Shown: piece by piece, positions 17,934 through 27,268 of the stretch | How the letters are laid out: every line of letters begins with the position of its first letter | Position numbering within the stretch: the stretch's first letter is position 1 | From: an uncultured Gammaproteobacteria bacterium | GTDB lineage: Bacteria > Pseudomonadota > Gammaproteobacteria > Steroidobacterales > UBA11654 | Direction of reading: 5' to 3' | NCBI GenBank assembly: GCA_902553145.1 | Contig: CACDKD010000002.1 | Span: 286,990 to 350,989 of the forward strand | DNA length: 64,000 bases | Translations under genes and position numbers: made by a program | The notes under the pieces: generated by a model | What the model was told of the DNA's origin: nothing | Seen by the model: the letters and a program-made list of their open reading frames with translations, nothing else | Databases searched by the model: none

Positions 17934-19097
17934 ATGAAACAGCATCAAAAGAAGTTAAGTCTATTAGTAATTCTGATCTCATTTGCATCACTCTCTGTGA
18001 ATGCAAACATGTCAGATTTATCAAAAAAAATTGATTTGTTGTTTGACGATCGCTCTCAAAAGCCCGGTTGTGCGGTGGGGCTAGTAGAGAATGGAGAATA
18101 CATTCATTCAAAAGGATATGGCCTTGCCAACCTTGAGCATGAAATACCAATTGGCATGGATACCATTTTTAGAATAGGTTCTGTCAGCAAGCAATTCACC
18201 ACAATGGCTATCGCAATTCTTGAAGAAAAGGACGAACTTTCATTTGAGGATGAAATGAAAGTTCATATCCCAGACTTAGTCGATTATGGAGAAAAAGTCA
18301 CAATCAACCACATGATTCATCACTTTAGTGGCTTGGGGGATTATGAGTACATGGACTACCCAGGCCGTTTTAAGAATGCAGTGGGCGAGGAATTCAGATG
18401 GGGCAATGAAGATTACCTGACCAATAAAGAGTTTCATGACCTAATCAAGACTTTGCCTTTAATAAGAAAACCAGAAAAGAAATTTCACTACAGTAATACA
18501 GGATATGTTTTGCTTGCCCTTGTTGCAGAAAATGCTTCTGGCATGAGTCTGAGAGAATTTGCAGAAAAAGAAATCTTTAAACCGCTAGGAATGAATAATT
18601 CTTTTTTTAATGATGACGTAAATTTACCATTTAAAAATCGAGCCGATGCTTATACACCAATTGACGACGAATCCGATAAATACAAAATCAATGTTACTAA
18701 TTTAAGTTGGGTTGGTGATGGCGGGGTTTATACATCGCTCAATGATTTCATCAAATGGGATGAAAATTTTTATGAAAATAAACTCGGTATGGGAGGACAA
18801 TCCCTGATTCAAACGATGGAAATGACATTTGAAGAAACAAAAGTCAGTAAAAGGAATCAAAAGATGGATGAAGAAAAGGAAAATGAGAATACCTATGCCT
18901 TTGCTCAAAACCTCGCCTACTACAATGGTTACAAACGTTGGTCTCACTCAGGTTCATGGGTGGGATGGCTTGCTCATTATGCAAGATTCCCTGAGCTTCG
19001 TTTTTCAACCGTTGTGTTTTGCAATACAAATGAAATTGATGCGACTATCATCTCAGATAAAGTGGTTGATATATATTTTGAGACTCTCGGAGAGTAA
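17934..19097 (+). CDS. Serine hydrolase, beta-lactamase class C / esterase family
   Basis: 387 residues with signal peptide. Catalytic motifs of the beta-lactamase-related family: S83-V-S-K86 (GSVSKQF), YSNTGY near 182, and HSGSWVGW near 328 replacing the KTG box. Such proteins act as esterases, D-amino-acid peptidases or penicillin-interacting enzymes, and true beta-lactamase activity is not implied. It converges on gcdH with a 5-nt gap. Confidence 0.88.
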   Translation: MKQHQKKLSLLVILISFASLSVNANMSDLSKKIDLLFDDRSQKPGCAVGLVENGEYIHSKGYGLANLEHEIPIGMDTIFRIGSVSKQFTTMAIAILEEKDELSFEDEMKVHIPDLVDYGEKVTINHMIHHFSGLGDYEYMDYPGRFKNAVGEEFRWGNEDYLTNKEFHDLIKTLPLIRKPEKKFHYSNTGYVLLALVAENASGMSLREFAEKEIFKPLGMNNSFFNDDVNLPFKNRADAYTPIDDESDKYKINVTNLSWVGDGGVYTSLNDFIKWDENFYENKLGMGGQSLIQTMEMTFEETKVSKRNQKMDEEKENENTYAFAQNLAYYNGYKRWSHSGSWVGWLAHYARFPELRFSTVVFCNTNEIDATIISDKVVDIYFETLGE

Positions 19098-19102
19098 CTA
19101 TT

Positions 19103-20254
19103 TTAGAAGGCGTTTTTGCCTGTGAGTAATCGACCTACAGCTAGCTGATGGATTGTCTCAGTGCCCTCGTAAGTGACTACGCTCTCAAGATTAAGCATGT
19201 GTCTTATTGGGACATATTCAGCGCTTATGCCTGATCCGCCCAGCATGTCTCTGCAATCTCTTGCAACATCGAGCGCCATTCGCACATTATTCCATTTTGC
19301 AAGAGAGACTTGCGTGGGATTCATTTGATCAAGATCTTTTAATTGGCCCAGTCTATAAGAGAGAAGACTTGAAGTGACAATTCTTCTTTGCATATCAGCC
19401 AGTCTAATCTGAATCGCCTGATTTTCATCCAATGATCGATCAAATAATATCCTGGATTCTGTATAGTTTAAAAGCTCCTCTAGACATGACTCTGCAGCTC
19501 CTATCACACCCCATGATATTCCATATCTGGCTTGCGTGAGACAGCTTAAAGGTCCTTTTAATCCTTTTACGCCAGGCAGAACGTTTTCTTCCGGTACTCT
19601 AAGATTATCGAAAAATAACTCTGAGGTTACTGACGCTCTGAGAGAGAATTTATTCTCAATTTTATTAGCTGTGAAACCATCGGTATCCGTCTCAACAATA
19701 AAGCCTCTAATCCCTTCATCTGTGTGAGCCCAAATAATCGCTATGTCTGCGATAGAGCCATTTGTGATCCACATCTTGGACCCATTGATAATCCAGTCGC
19801 TGCCGTCTTTCTTTGCATGCGTATTCATATTTGAAGGATCTGATCCCCCTTGAGACTCTGTCAGACCAAAACAACCTATTGCTTCTGCTGAGGCTAATTT
19901 CGGAAGCCACTCTTGTTTTTGATCCTCACTCCCAAATGCATAGATCGGATACATCACTAGACTGCTTTGTACAGATACAAAGCTTCTCATTCCGCTATCC
20001 CCTTTTTCCATCTCTTTGCATATCAAACCATAAATGATTGCATTCATCCCGGGGCAGCCATATCCGTCGATTGAACTACCCAGAACGCCTAATTCTGCTA
20101 GCGGCTTTATAATATCCGTAGGAAATTCATGTTTCTCAAAGCACTCTTGAATAACTGGATCTACATTTTCCTTAACAAACCTTGAGACAGAGTCTTGAAC
20201 TGCCTTTTCCTCATCGGAGAGTAGTGAGTTGATATCGAATAAATCCAGATTCAT
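19103..20254 (-). CDS. gcdH: Acyl-CoA dehydrogenase, glutaryl-CoA dehydrogenase-like
   Basis: 383 residues. FAD and substrate motifs CFGLTESQGGSDPSNM, WITNGSIADI, and the catalytic Glu in VTYEGTETIHQLAVGR, whose C-terminal placement is typical of glutaryl-CoA dehydrogenase. SFVSVQSSLVMYPI and LTQARYGISWGVIGAAESC also fit GcdH, which converts glutaryl-CoA to crotonyl-CoA in lysine/tryptophan degradation. No other lysine-catabolic gene is adjacent, so another short dicarboxyl-CoA substrate remains possible. Confidence 0.88.
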   Translation of the reverse strand: MNLDLFDINSLLSDEEKAVQDSVSRFVKENVDPVIQECFEKHEFPTDIIKPLAELGVLGSSIDGYGCPGMNAIIYGLICKEMEKGDSGMRSFVSVQSSLVMYPIYAFGSEDQKQEWLPKLASAEAIGCFGLTESQGGSDPSNMNTHAKKDGSDWIINGSKMWITNGSIADIAIIWAHTDEGIRGFIVETDTDGFTANKIENKFSLRASVTSELFFDNLRVPEENVLPGVKGLKGPLSCLTQARYGISWGVIGAAESCLEELLNYTESRILFDRSLDENQAIQIRLADMQRRIVTSSLLSYRLGQLKDLDQMNPTQVSLAKWNNVRMALDVARDCRDMLGGSGISAEYVPIRHMLNLESVVTYEGTETIHQLAVGRLLTGKNAF

Positions 20255-20266
20255 GACGATTGGTAA

Positions 20267-20575
20267 CTAAATTATGGCGTGCTTGCCCTGAATAATTTCT
20301 TTGTACATCCTCCAATCCCCTCTTAAGCTATAAAGAGGAAAATAAAAGGTTGCAGGTTTATTTTTTTCAATAAAGAAGTGGCCTATCCATGCCCACCCAT
20401 ATCCTGACAAAAAACCATAGAAAATATATTTGGGTTCAAACGAGGAGATAAAAATAATCATAAAAATAAAGAAGATTGTCGTTCCTATAAAATGGAGCAA
20501 TTTGTTGTACTTACTCTTATGTTCATCAATGTAGTAAGGATAAAATTCTTCAAAGTTTTTAAATTCTTTTTTCAT
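20267..20575 (-). CDS. DUF962 / Mpo1-like small membrane protein
   Basis: 102 residues. LHFIGTTIFF, GYGWAWIGHFFIEKNKPATF and PLYSLRGDWRMY are the hallmark of the DUF962 (YGL010w/Mpo1) family. The yeast member is a dioxygenase in alpha-oxidation of 2-hydroxy fatty acids. Conserved His residues (H19, H28, H66) lie between three hydrophobic segments. It is upstream of gcdH with a 12-nt gap. The function in bacteria is not established. Confidence 0.85.
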   Translation of the reverse strand: MKKEFKNFEEFYPYYIDEHKSKYNKLLHFIGTTIFFIFMIIFISSFEPKYIFYGFLSGYGWAWIGHFFIEKNKPATFYFPLYSLRGDWRMYKEIIQGKHAII

Positions 20576-20593
20576 AACAAATATTCTATCAAA

Positions 20594-21643
20594 TCATTTC
20601 GAAATAAGTGCCGTTCTAAGATTCATTAATAAATCTTCTGTTGTTTCCCAATTAATGCAAGCATCGGTCAACGAAACGCCATATTTTAGATCATCAAGAT
20701 TCTCTGTTATTTTTTGATTGCCTTCATTTATATTACTCTCAAGCATTATGCCCATAATTGATTGATTGCCTTTCTTAACTTGATTGACAATGCTTTTTGC
20801 AACCTTTGGTTGCAATCTGTAGTCCTTGTTCGTATTGCCATGACTGCAATCAACCATAATCTTCATTGGTAACTTTGAATCATTGAGTTTTGTTTCGCAC
20901 GATTGAATACTTCGACTGTAATAGTTAGGCTTAGCTCCGCCTCTTAAGACAACGTGCGAGTATTTATTTCCCTTTGTTTGGTAAACAGTGATCCTCCCGC
21001 CGTCATTGAGACCTAGAAAATGATGCGACTGCCTTGATGACTTAATTGCATTTACAGCAACCGCAAGTGATCCATCGGTTCCATTTTTAAACCCAACTGG
21101 CGTAGATAATCCGCTTGCCATTTCCCTGTGTGTTTGAGATTCCGCTGTTCTAGCACCAATGGCAGTCCAGCTTGTTAGATCACCCAAATATTGAGGCATG
21201 ATTGGATCAAGTGCCTCTGTTGCAACTCCAAGACCCATTTCGTTTAGATCAATAAGCAATGATCTTGCAATATGAATGCCTTTATCGATCTGAAATGTAT
21301 CATCGATGTTAGGATCATTGATCAAACCTTTCCAGCCAGTGGTGGTTCTGGGTTTTTCAAAATATACCCTCATCAAGATCAAGAACGCATCCTCTAGCTC
21401 TTTGGAGAGCTCTTTTAGTCTCGAGGCATAATCTTTAGCCAAATCTGTGTCATGAATGGAGCAAGGCCCCACTACAACGACAAGCCTTGAATCTTTGCCG
21501 TCCAAAATACTCATTAATTCTTTTCGTTTAGATAAGACTGTCTTCCTTGCTTTATTGCTTAGAGGCAAGGTGTCTTTGAGTGCTTTTGGAGAAGGCAACT
21601 TCTCTTTGGCTACAACGTTTATATTATGTATTTTACTTTTCAT
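20594..21643 (-). CDS. aroG: 3-deoxy-7-phosphoheptulonate (DAHP) synthase, class I
   Basis: Condenses PEP and erythrose 4-phosphate, the first step of the shikimate pathway. The start at 21641-21643 (MKSKIHNINVVAKEKLPSP) has GGA upstream and matches the family N-terminus; the frame is open 13 codons further. Motifs: VVVGPCSIHD, FEKPRTTTGWKGLINDP, IGARTAESQTHREMASGLS, VGFKNGTDG, LRGG and VDCSHGNTNKDY. About 349 residues, the size of AroF/G/H. Which feedback type it is cannot be told by eye. Confidence 0.93.
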   Translation of the reverse strand: MKSKIHNINVVAKEKLPSPKALKDTLPLSNKARKTVLSKRKELMSILDGKDSRLVVVVGPCSIHDTDLAKDYASRLKELSKELEDAFLILMRVYFEKPRTTTGWKGLINDPNIDDTFQIDKGIHIARSLLIDLNEMGLGVATEALDPIMPQYLGDLTSWTAIGARTAESQTHREMASGLSTPVGFKNGTDGSLAVAVNAIKSSRQSHHFLGLNDGGRITVYQTKGNKYSHVVLRGGAKPNYYSRSIQSCETKLNDSKLPMKIMVDCSHGNTNKDYRLQPKVAKSIVNQVKKGNQSIMGIMLESNINEGNQKITENLDDLKYGVSLTDACINWETTEDLLMNLRTALISK

Positions 21644-21706
21644 TCTGTTCCATCTACTCAATGGGCTGAACAGTTTAATCAAAGAATATTAAGAAATATA
21701 TCTAAT

Positions 21707-23239
21707 TTAGGATGAGTTGGTGTGTTTTCTTATGATTTGTTGGCTGCACATGTATCCTGGAGTGCCTGCAATAGAGCCGCATGGATAAGCTGCAGCGCCA
21801 CAATAATAAATGCTTTCATGATCAAGAAAACCGTAAAAATTTTCACTTGGATCAGATGAAAAAGTACGATCAAAATACATCTGCTTATCGGTCAACATTG
21901 TCTGATCAATATTGCCAGAAGGAAAATAGAACATTTCTTTTAGGTCTTTTGGTGTTGTTAACTTACTCCAAAAGCAGTCCTCTGGATTATTGATGTATTT
22001 AAATAATTGTTGCTTGACCTCTTCTTCTATATGGCTCAATTCTTCTCCATTATAAGTGAGTGAAAGGTTTTTAAAGAAAACTGCAATTCGATCATGCTTG
22101 ATGGACGGATCCATCCTGCGATCGGCAGCTCCTTCGCAATAAATCTGCATAAATCCAGGTGTGTACTGAACTTTGTCATCTAAGATTCCCTGAGCAGCTT
22201 CCTCAAATGAATCAATTGTATCGACAGAAAAAATAAAACGAAATGCAGCGTCTGAATCTGGGTGTGTCACTCCCTCCTTCCACTGAATGGGCCTGGAGAA
22301 GAATAAATTTATTTTTCCACTGCTTCCAGTAAGCTTATTCTCAGAAAAGAATTGATCCGGACTTATATCAGCAATAATTAAATGAGCAGTCATAGGATCG
22401 GTTGCCAAAATTAGATCATCAAACCGAATCCACTCTTCTTTACCGTTGCATTCCACCATGACTTTTTTTTCATCCAAGTCTTTATCCACAAGGTTTGATG
22501 AAAGCCTTGTGTCAACTCCGAGTCCAATATTGATCTCTGATAATGTTTGTGTAAGATTCCATATCCCTTGAAAAACAAAACCGTAATATCCATTGAAAAC
22601 AGACCCTGAGTCCATAATTGGAATAGTGAATGCTGAGTATTTCTCTGATAGCGAAACCGGTCCGCTCTCCGTCACCGTCATTGCCATATAAATCTTTGAC
22701 AGATCACTTTCAAAATAGTGATCCAGCAGAGATCTTGCATCGCCCTTGATCCATAAATCAACCAGATCATTCCCAAGTACTGAATTTGCTTCATCGATGG
22801 AGGGCGTTCTACCTGCTCGATAACCGGATTGAATAAAATCTATGATCTTTGATTCATCTGCCCTGAAAGCCCTTGCATCTCCTGACTCTCCCCATTTATT
22901 TTTTAATTCAGCATCCAACTCATTTGGATCGCGATGTATATATGTGGGACCTTTATGATTTGGAAAGAAAGCAAGTTTTGGTGACTCCGGCACAAATGTC
23001 TTTAACCTTGTCGACAAACCTGTCTCCTCAAATACAAAGTGTTGCATTAAACCAAGCACCGATGCGCCTGAGGGATATTGATAACGTCTATTATCATGGA
23101 TAAATGACTCGTTGGCACAAGCACCGCCTGGTGATGGTTTTTTTTCAATCAGAGTGACTTCATGCCCAGACCTTTTAAGATAATTGGCAGCAACCAAACC
23201 ATTGATACCAGCACCAACAATAACAATAGACTTAGACAT
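21707..23239 (-). CDS. FAD-dependent oxidoreductase of the phytoene-desaturase / PYROXD2 group
   Basis: About 510 residues. The Rossmann FAD motif is IVIVGAGINGLVAANYL followed by VTLIEKKPSPGGACA. The middle has LILATDP, and the C-terminal FAD-closing region is YYCGAAAYPCGSIAGTPGYM. The family includes carotenoid desaturases and PYROXD2-like proteins. No other carotenoid genes are nearby, so the substrate is unknown. The ATG at 23237-23239 overlaps the end of the YeiH-like gene by 8 nt; a start 9 nt further upstream is possible. Confidence 0.82.
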   Translation of the reverse strand: MSKSIVIVGAGINGLVAANYLKRSGHEVTLIEKKPSPGGACANESFIHDNRRYQYPSGASVLGLMQHFVFEETGLSTRLKTFVPESPKLAFFPNHKGPTYIHRDPNELDAELKNKWGESGDARAFRADESKIIDFIQSGYRAGRTPSIDEANSVLGNDLVDLWIKGDARSLLDHYFESDLSKIYMAMTVTESGPVSLSEKYSAFTIPIMDSGSVFNGYYGFVFQGIWNLTQTLSEINIGLGVDTRLSSNLVDKDLDEKKVMVECNGKEEWIRFDDLILATDPMTAHLIIADISPDQFFSENKLTGSSGKINLFFSRPIQWKEGVTHPDSDAAFRFIFSVDTIDSFEEAAQGILDDKVQYTPGFMQIYCEGAADRRMDPSIKHDRIAVFFKNLSLTYNGEELSHIEEEVKQQLFKYINNPEDCFWSKLTTPKDLKEMFYFPSGNIDQTMLTDKQMYFDRTFSSDPSENFYGFLDHESIYYCGAAAYPCGSIAGTPGYMCSQQIIRKHTNSS

Positions 23240-24137
23240 GAAAAGCAATGAGAGTGATCGATATAATTATTACCCAGATTGATGCAGCGAAGATGACTGG
23301 CTTAAGAGACAGCTTCATTAATGTATGCAATTGAAATTTATATCCGATCATAAAAAGACCGATTTGAAAAAAAGCGATACTGATGGTCTTGATGGTGGAT
23401 TTAATCTCTCCGTCGATGTTGAAAATATTTCCCAAAACAACAAAAGCAATGAATACGAGTATGAAATAGGGAAATTCATATTCCTTATTTTCACTTTTGC
23501 TATAAATCGATGCCCCTATCAGAAGCGGCACAATCCATAATGTCCTGCCTAGCTTTATGATACTGGCATAAGTCACCGATTCATCGGAGTACAAACTTGC
23601 TGTCCCAACAACCGATGCAGTGTCGTGGATTGTTAAAGCAGAAAAGATTCCAAATTCAGCATCTGTCATTTCAAAAAATTCGCCAATGTATGGAAATAAA
23701 ATAATTGCGATTGCATTCAAAAGAAAAACAAGACTGATTGAAGCAACCAAGTCTTCGCTTTTTGCTTTAATGATTGGAGCAAGAGAGGCAATGGCTGTCC
23801 CTCCGCAGATTGCGGTTCCTGAAACCAGTAAAAGAGTCAGGTTATGAGGCAATCGAATTAATTTTCCAATCAAGATACCGAATATCATGATTGCAATGAC
23901 ATAAATGGAAACCAGAGGAATGTAGTCAAGACTGATTGTTCCGAGTGAATTAAGGCTAATCGTCCCCCCTAGACAAATGATTCCAGCCTTTAAAAACAAT
24001 GATCCGTTCACACTCACAGGGGTAAGGGAAAGTCTGCTATTGAAATACGACAAGAAAATTCCTAAAAAAAGGCTCAGTGCTGCTTGCTGAAGAAAGATAG
24101 CCAAACCCAGTAGAACTAAAAAAAATGCAATTGCCAT
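23232..24137 (-). CDS. YeiH/UPF0324 family membrane protein (putative sulfate exporter family)
   Basis: 301 residues with about nine hydrophobic segments. Family marks: LFLKAGIICLGGTISL, VSGTAICGGTAIASLAP and ALTIHDTASVVGTASLY. YeiH-like proteins are called putative sulfate exporters because some members sit in taurine/sulfonate loci; transport has rarely been shown. It lies in a tight minus-strand run (2 nt after the SDR, overlapping the FAD oxidoreductase). Confidence 0.85.
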   Translation of the reverse strand: MAIAFFLVLLGLAIFLQQAALSLFLGIFLSYFNSRLSLTPVSVNGSLFLKAGIICLGGTISLNSLGTISLDYIPLVSIYVIAIMIFGILIGKLIRLPHNLTLLLVSGTAICGGTAIASLAPIIKAKSEDLVASISLVFLLNAIAIILFPYIGEFFEMTDAEFGIFSALTIHDTASVVGTASLYSDESVTYASIIKLGRTLWIVPLLIGASIYSKSENKEYEFPYFILVFIAFVVLGNIFNIDGEIKSTIKTISIAFFQIGLFMIGYKFQLHTLMKLSLKPVIFAASIWVIIISITLIAFHV

Positions 24138-24139
24138 GA

Positions 24140-24883
24140 TCAGAAAGGCTCAATGTTTGGTCTTAAATCAACTTCATGTGTCCAAGCACTTTTATCTTGT
24201 TGGTGAATGCTCCAATAAGTTTGAGCAATGGCATCTAGATTTAACATCCCCTCTTCCCCAAGTTTTTCTGCAAATTCAGGAAAACCTTTGACTACATTAT
24301 CGCCATTGATTACGCCATCAATGATGAAATGAGCAATATGGATGCCCTTTGGGCCAAATTCCTTGGCGATTGATTGACACATAAAACGCATAGCGCCTTT
24401 GCCTGAAGCAAACGATGAAAACATCGCTTTGCCTCGCATAGAACCTGATGCGCCTGTATAAAAGATGGATTGCTTCGAAGCATCTTCTTTTTGATCTAAC
24501 ATCAATCTCAAGATTGACTGAGAAGATAAAAATGCACCATAACAAAGTATCCTCCACATGCCTTCAAATATCTCAGGTTTCATGTCCAAAAAAGATTCCA
24601 TTCGATTGTTTCCCGCATTGTAAACGGCAAGCTCAATAATAGATTCATTCTCGACAATGATTTCAGTCATTTGATCGATGTCATTCTTATCTGTGAGGTC
24701 TGCAACAATCGGTGTGGCATCATAACCTTCCTCAATGATCTCAGTGCAAACATCCTCAAGTTTTTCCCTGCTTCTGCCGCAGACATAAACGAATAAACCT
24801 TCTCTGGCAAACTTTCTACATAGTGCGGCACCAAGTCCCTGACTTGGCCCTACCCCCATTACCAATGCTGATGCCTTAGACAT
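24140..24883 (-). CDS. SDR-family protein with Phe in place of the catalytic Tyr
   Basis: 247 residues. The N-terminal nucleotide-binding loop is MGVGPSQGLGAALCRKFA (GxxxGxG type), followed by YVCGRSREKL and IVADLTD. The usual S...YxxxK is TGASGSMRGKAMFSSFASGK, so the Lys is present but the Tyr four residues before it is Phe. NAYNAGNN-type NAG is present as YNAGNN. Fold and cofactor binding look normal, but classical dehydrogenase chemistry is doubtful. Encoded 6 nt after the VOC gene. Confidence 0.85.
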   Translation of the reverse strand: MSKASALVMGVGPSQGLGAALCRKFAREGLFVYVCGRSREKLEDVCTEIIEEGYDATPIVADLTDKNDIDQMTEIIVENESIIELAVYNAGNNRMESFLDMKPEIFEGMWRILCYGAFLSSQSILRLMLDQKEDASKQSIFYTGASGSMRGKAMFSSFASGKGAMRFMCQSIAKEFGPKGIHIAHFIIDGVINGDNVVKGFPEFAEKLGEEGMLNLDAIAQTYWSIHQQDKSAWTHEVDLRPNIEPF

Positions 24884-24889
24884 ATTCTT

Positions 24890-25273
24890 CTATTGTCCCA
24901 TTACGCATAAAACCAGCTTATTCCCGTCCAAGTCTCTAACGTAACCGCCATAAAATGTTTCAATCTTTTGCTCAGGGGAACCATCATCTTTTCCACCAGC
25001 TTCAATGGCCCTTCTAAAGACTTCATCAACATCAGAAGGTGAACTGAATCTAATACCAGTCATTGATCCATTGCCAACTGTCGCTGGCTGGCCATCGAAA
25101 GGCGTAAATACAGCAAAATATGTATCGGTCTCGGTAAAGTAGTAAAAATAAGACCTATCATTACCTTTAAAGCTTTTATGATCTATGGGTTCAAGAACAT
25201 GATCATAAAATTTCTTGGCTGCTTCTAAGTCATTTGTTCCGACAGATATATAACCGCCAACATTTGCTTGCAT
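24890..25273 (-). CDS. VOC (glyoxalase/bleomycin-resistance) family protein
   Basis: 127 residues made of two beta-alpha-beta-beta-beta halves: YISVGTNDLEAAKKFYDHVL at the start and FYGGYVRDLDGNKLVLCV at the end. This form is common in lactoylglutathione-lyase-like proteins of unknown substrate. It lies between fetB-like and SDR genes in the same transcript. Confidence 0.85.
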   Translation of the reverse strand: MQANVGGYISVGTNDLEAAKKFYDHVLEPIDHKSFKGNDRSYFYYFTETDTYFAVFTPFDGQPATVGNGSMTGIRFSSPSDVDEVFRRAIEAGGKDDGSPEQKIETFYGGYVRDLDGNKLVLCVMGQ

Positions 25274-25283
25274 AATTTTCTCC

Positions 25284-25979
25284 TTAATATTTTTTGAATG
25301 ACATATAAGTTACTGCAGAAAGTCCTGCTGTACTGAATATCATACACATAACCATGATCTGATATCTAGCCGCCATAAGGGGTTCAATGCCCGATAGTAT
25401 CTGGCCTGTCATCATTCCAGGCAATGAGACCAGACCGACAGCAAACAAAGCATTGATTTGAGGTATTAAAGCAGTTTCTAATGCTATTTTTCTAGAGCAC
25501 TCATAATCTTCACCTCTATCCTTTTCGATAAAAAATCTTTCGCCAGCGAGACTTACCGTATTCATGCTGTTTGCAAATATCATTCCAGCAATTGGAACTA
25601 CAAAATTGGGTTCAAACCATCTTGGTAAATCCACAATGAATTGGCTGATCAGAAAAAGAACCGCCAACCCACTTAATGCGAGCGATAGAAAAATAACAAT
25701 AAAAGGATAAATTCCTTTTTCCTTCAACGGTCTCATTGCTATCCATGCAGACATGAATATCATGAAGAAAACCACCAATCCAATGATGATTGGCTGATCT
25801 GTTTCAAAGATAAATGTAAGAACGTATCCAATAAGAAGTAATTGGATCAACATTCTGAAATTGGCATAAATTGAATTGGAGATACTCAAGCCCCAAAGGC
25901 GCATAATTGAAATCAATACAATGACTGGGAGAAAACCCAGCATTAGGTTTGCAAGTGGTATAAAGTTAATTTGCTCCAT
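25284..25979 (-). CDS. fetB: FetB/YbbM-family ABC transporter permease (UPF0014)
   Basis: 231 residues with about seven membrane segments. Family marks: IMRLWGLSISNSIYANFRMLIQLLLIGY near the N-terminus, VPIAGMIFANSMNTVSLA, and ETALIPQINALFAVGLVSLPGMMTGQILSG. In E. coli FetAB exports iron and helps in oxidative stress. The ATPase partner FetA is not adjacent here, so it must be elsewhere or the protein works differently. Confidence 0.88.
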   Translation of the reverse strand: MEQINFIPLANLMLGFLPVIVLISIMRLWGLSISNSIYANFRMLIQLLLIGYVLTFIFETDQPIIIGLVVFFMIFMSAWIAMRPLKEKGIYPFIVIFLSLALSGLAVLFLISQFIVDLPRWFEPNFVVPIAGMIFANSMNTVSLAGERFFIEKDRGEDYECSRKIALETALIPQINALFAVGLVSLPGMMTGQILSGIEPLMAARYQIMVMCMIFSTAGLSAVTYMSFKKY

Positions 25980-25983
25980 TAAC

Positions 25984-27159
25984 TTACTTTATGTTTGGCT
26001 CTAGAGTGTCAATAATCCTTGATGATAGATATTCAATGGATGGCCTTTCAAAATCAAAGATATTCCACCCGTTAAAAACGATAACAAGTTCATATTCAGG
26101 CATCACCATAAGATATTGACCGCCATAACCGCTGCCACTAAAGATCCAACCCTCCATGCCATCATAAGGAACAAACCACCATTGAAATCCATACATTCTC
26201 TCGCTGCCTTCTATCTCAATTTTGGGAGTCATGGTTAAATCAACCCATTCTTTTGTTAAGATCCTTTTTCCATTCCAGATGCCTCCATTGAGATACAAGA
26301 GACCAACCTTTGAAAAATCCTTGGTTGATAAATAAAGCCCTCCTTCTGCATCTGTCAATCCAGTGGGTGTTTTTTTCCAGTAAAATTCTTCAATTTCCAA
26401 AGGCCCAAAAAAGAATTTTCTAGCAAATTCTTCTGTGTGCATACCGGTCGCCTTGTATAAAATGTGAGACAAAAGGACTGTGATACCGCTGTTGTAAACA
26501 AATCTGCTGCCAGGCTCACTCTCCATGGGTAAAGAGAGAATATAATCAATCCAATCCCCACTATTTTCCATGGTGGCTGCATTATTAAGGGGATCAGTAT
26601 AGGCATGTGTGAATTCATCCCACTCTATGCCAGCAGCCATATTTAATAGATCTCTAATTGTGATTGAGCGTTTCAGATCTGAGTCAAACAAAGAATTGTA
26701 TTCTGGAAAATAATCGATGATTAAATTATCGATACTCTCAATATGTCCTTGCTCTATTGCGATTCCAATCAATGCAGATGTCACACTTTTACTTACAGAT
26801 TGAATAGTATGAAGTTTTGTATCCTGGTAAAAAGGATGCCAGTCGGGATTGTAATAATTGTACTGTGGCGTGGCTAAACTTCCGTAGTTTTTATTCATTA
26901 TTTGGGCTTGCTCAGCCCTTCTATTTTTTGTGAGCTGTTTGTAATCAACCTCGTAGTATTCTTCTATGATTATTTCTTTATTTTTGATTACAAGAAAAGC
27001 ATCTATATAGCCATGCCCTCCTTCCTTAAGTTCGATATGAAGTTTATTTATTGCTGAACGATCAATCACATATGGTTCATTTGATGAGTGATTTGAATTA
27101 ATCATAGAGAAAGAATCTATACTAAATATTAGAGCTGATATGAGGATGAGTTTTTTCAC
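25984..27159 (-). CDS. Secreted serine hydrolase, beta-lactamase-related
   Basis: 391 residues with signal peptide. SVSKSVTSALIG gives the SxxK pair, VYNSGI the Y-x-S/N motif, and FSGSGYGGQYL the C-terminal box. It begins with GTG (27157-27159) behind a good AAGGA Shine-Dalgarno. The start is only 33 nt from the 3' end of tRNA-Ala, so the tRNA/gltX transcript probably continues into it. Substrate unknown; 6-aminohexanoate-dimer-hydrolase-like esterases share this layout. Confidence 0.87.
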   Translation of the reverse strand: MKKLILISALIFSIDSFSMINSNHSSNEPYVIDRSAINKLHIELKEGGHGYIDAFLVIKNKEIIIEEYYEVDYKQLTKNRRAEQAQIMNKNYGSLATPQYNYYNPDWHPFYQDTKLHTIQSVSKSVTSALIGIAIEQGHIESIDNLIIDYFPEYNSLFDSDLKRSITIRDLLNMAAGIEWDEFTHAYTDPLNNAATMENSGDWIDYILSLPMESEPGSRFVYNSGITVLLSHILYKATGMHTEEFARKFFFGPLEIEEFYWKKTPTGLTDAEGGLYLSTKDFSKVGLLYLNGGIWNGKRILTKEWVDLTMTPKIEIEGSERMYGFQWWFVPYDGMEGWIFSGSGYGGQYLMVMPEYELVIVFNGWNIFDFERPSIEYLSSRIIDTLEPNIK

Positions 27160-27192
27160 TTACTTCCTTTTTTCAGTTTGTCATTTAAATTG

Positions 27193-27265
27193 TGGAGCTA
27201 GACGGGATCGAACCGACGACCTTCTCGCTGCCAGCGAGACGCTCTCCCAGCTGAGCTATAGCCCC
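27193..27265 (-). tRNA. tRNA-Ala(GGC)
   Basis: Acceptor GGGGCTA/TAGCTCC contains the G3:U70 wobble that marks tRNA-Ala. The anticodon stem-loop is TCTCG-CTGGCAG-CGAGA. The CCA end is not encoded (CAA follows the discriminator A), unlike the other tRNAs here. It begins 3 nt after the gltX stop. Confidence 0.96.
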
Positions 27266-27268
27266 ATA

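Noticed and set aside
17934-19097. True antibiotic-resistance beta-lactamase
   Set aside because: Only the general SxxK, YxN and HxG motifs of the large esterase/peptidase family are seen, with no class C KTG box.
21707-23239. Carotenoid biosynthesis cluster
   Set aside because: A phytoene-desaturase-like fold alone, with no crtB, crtE or crtY neighbours, does not support it.
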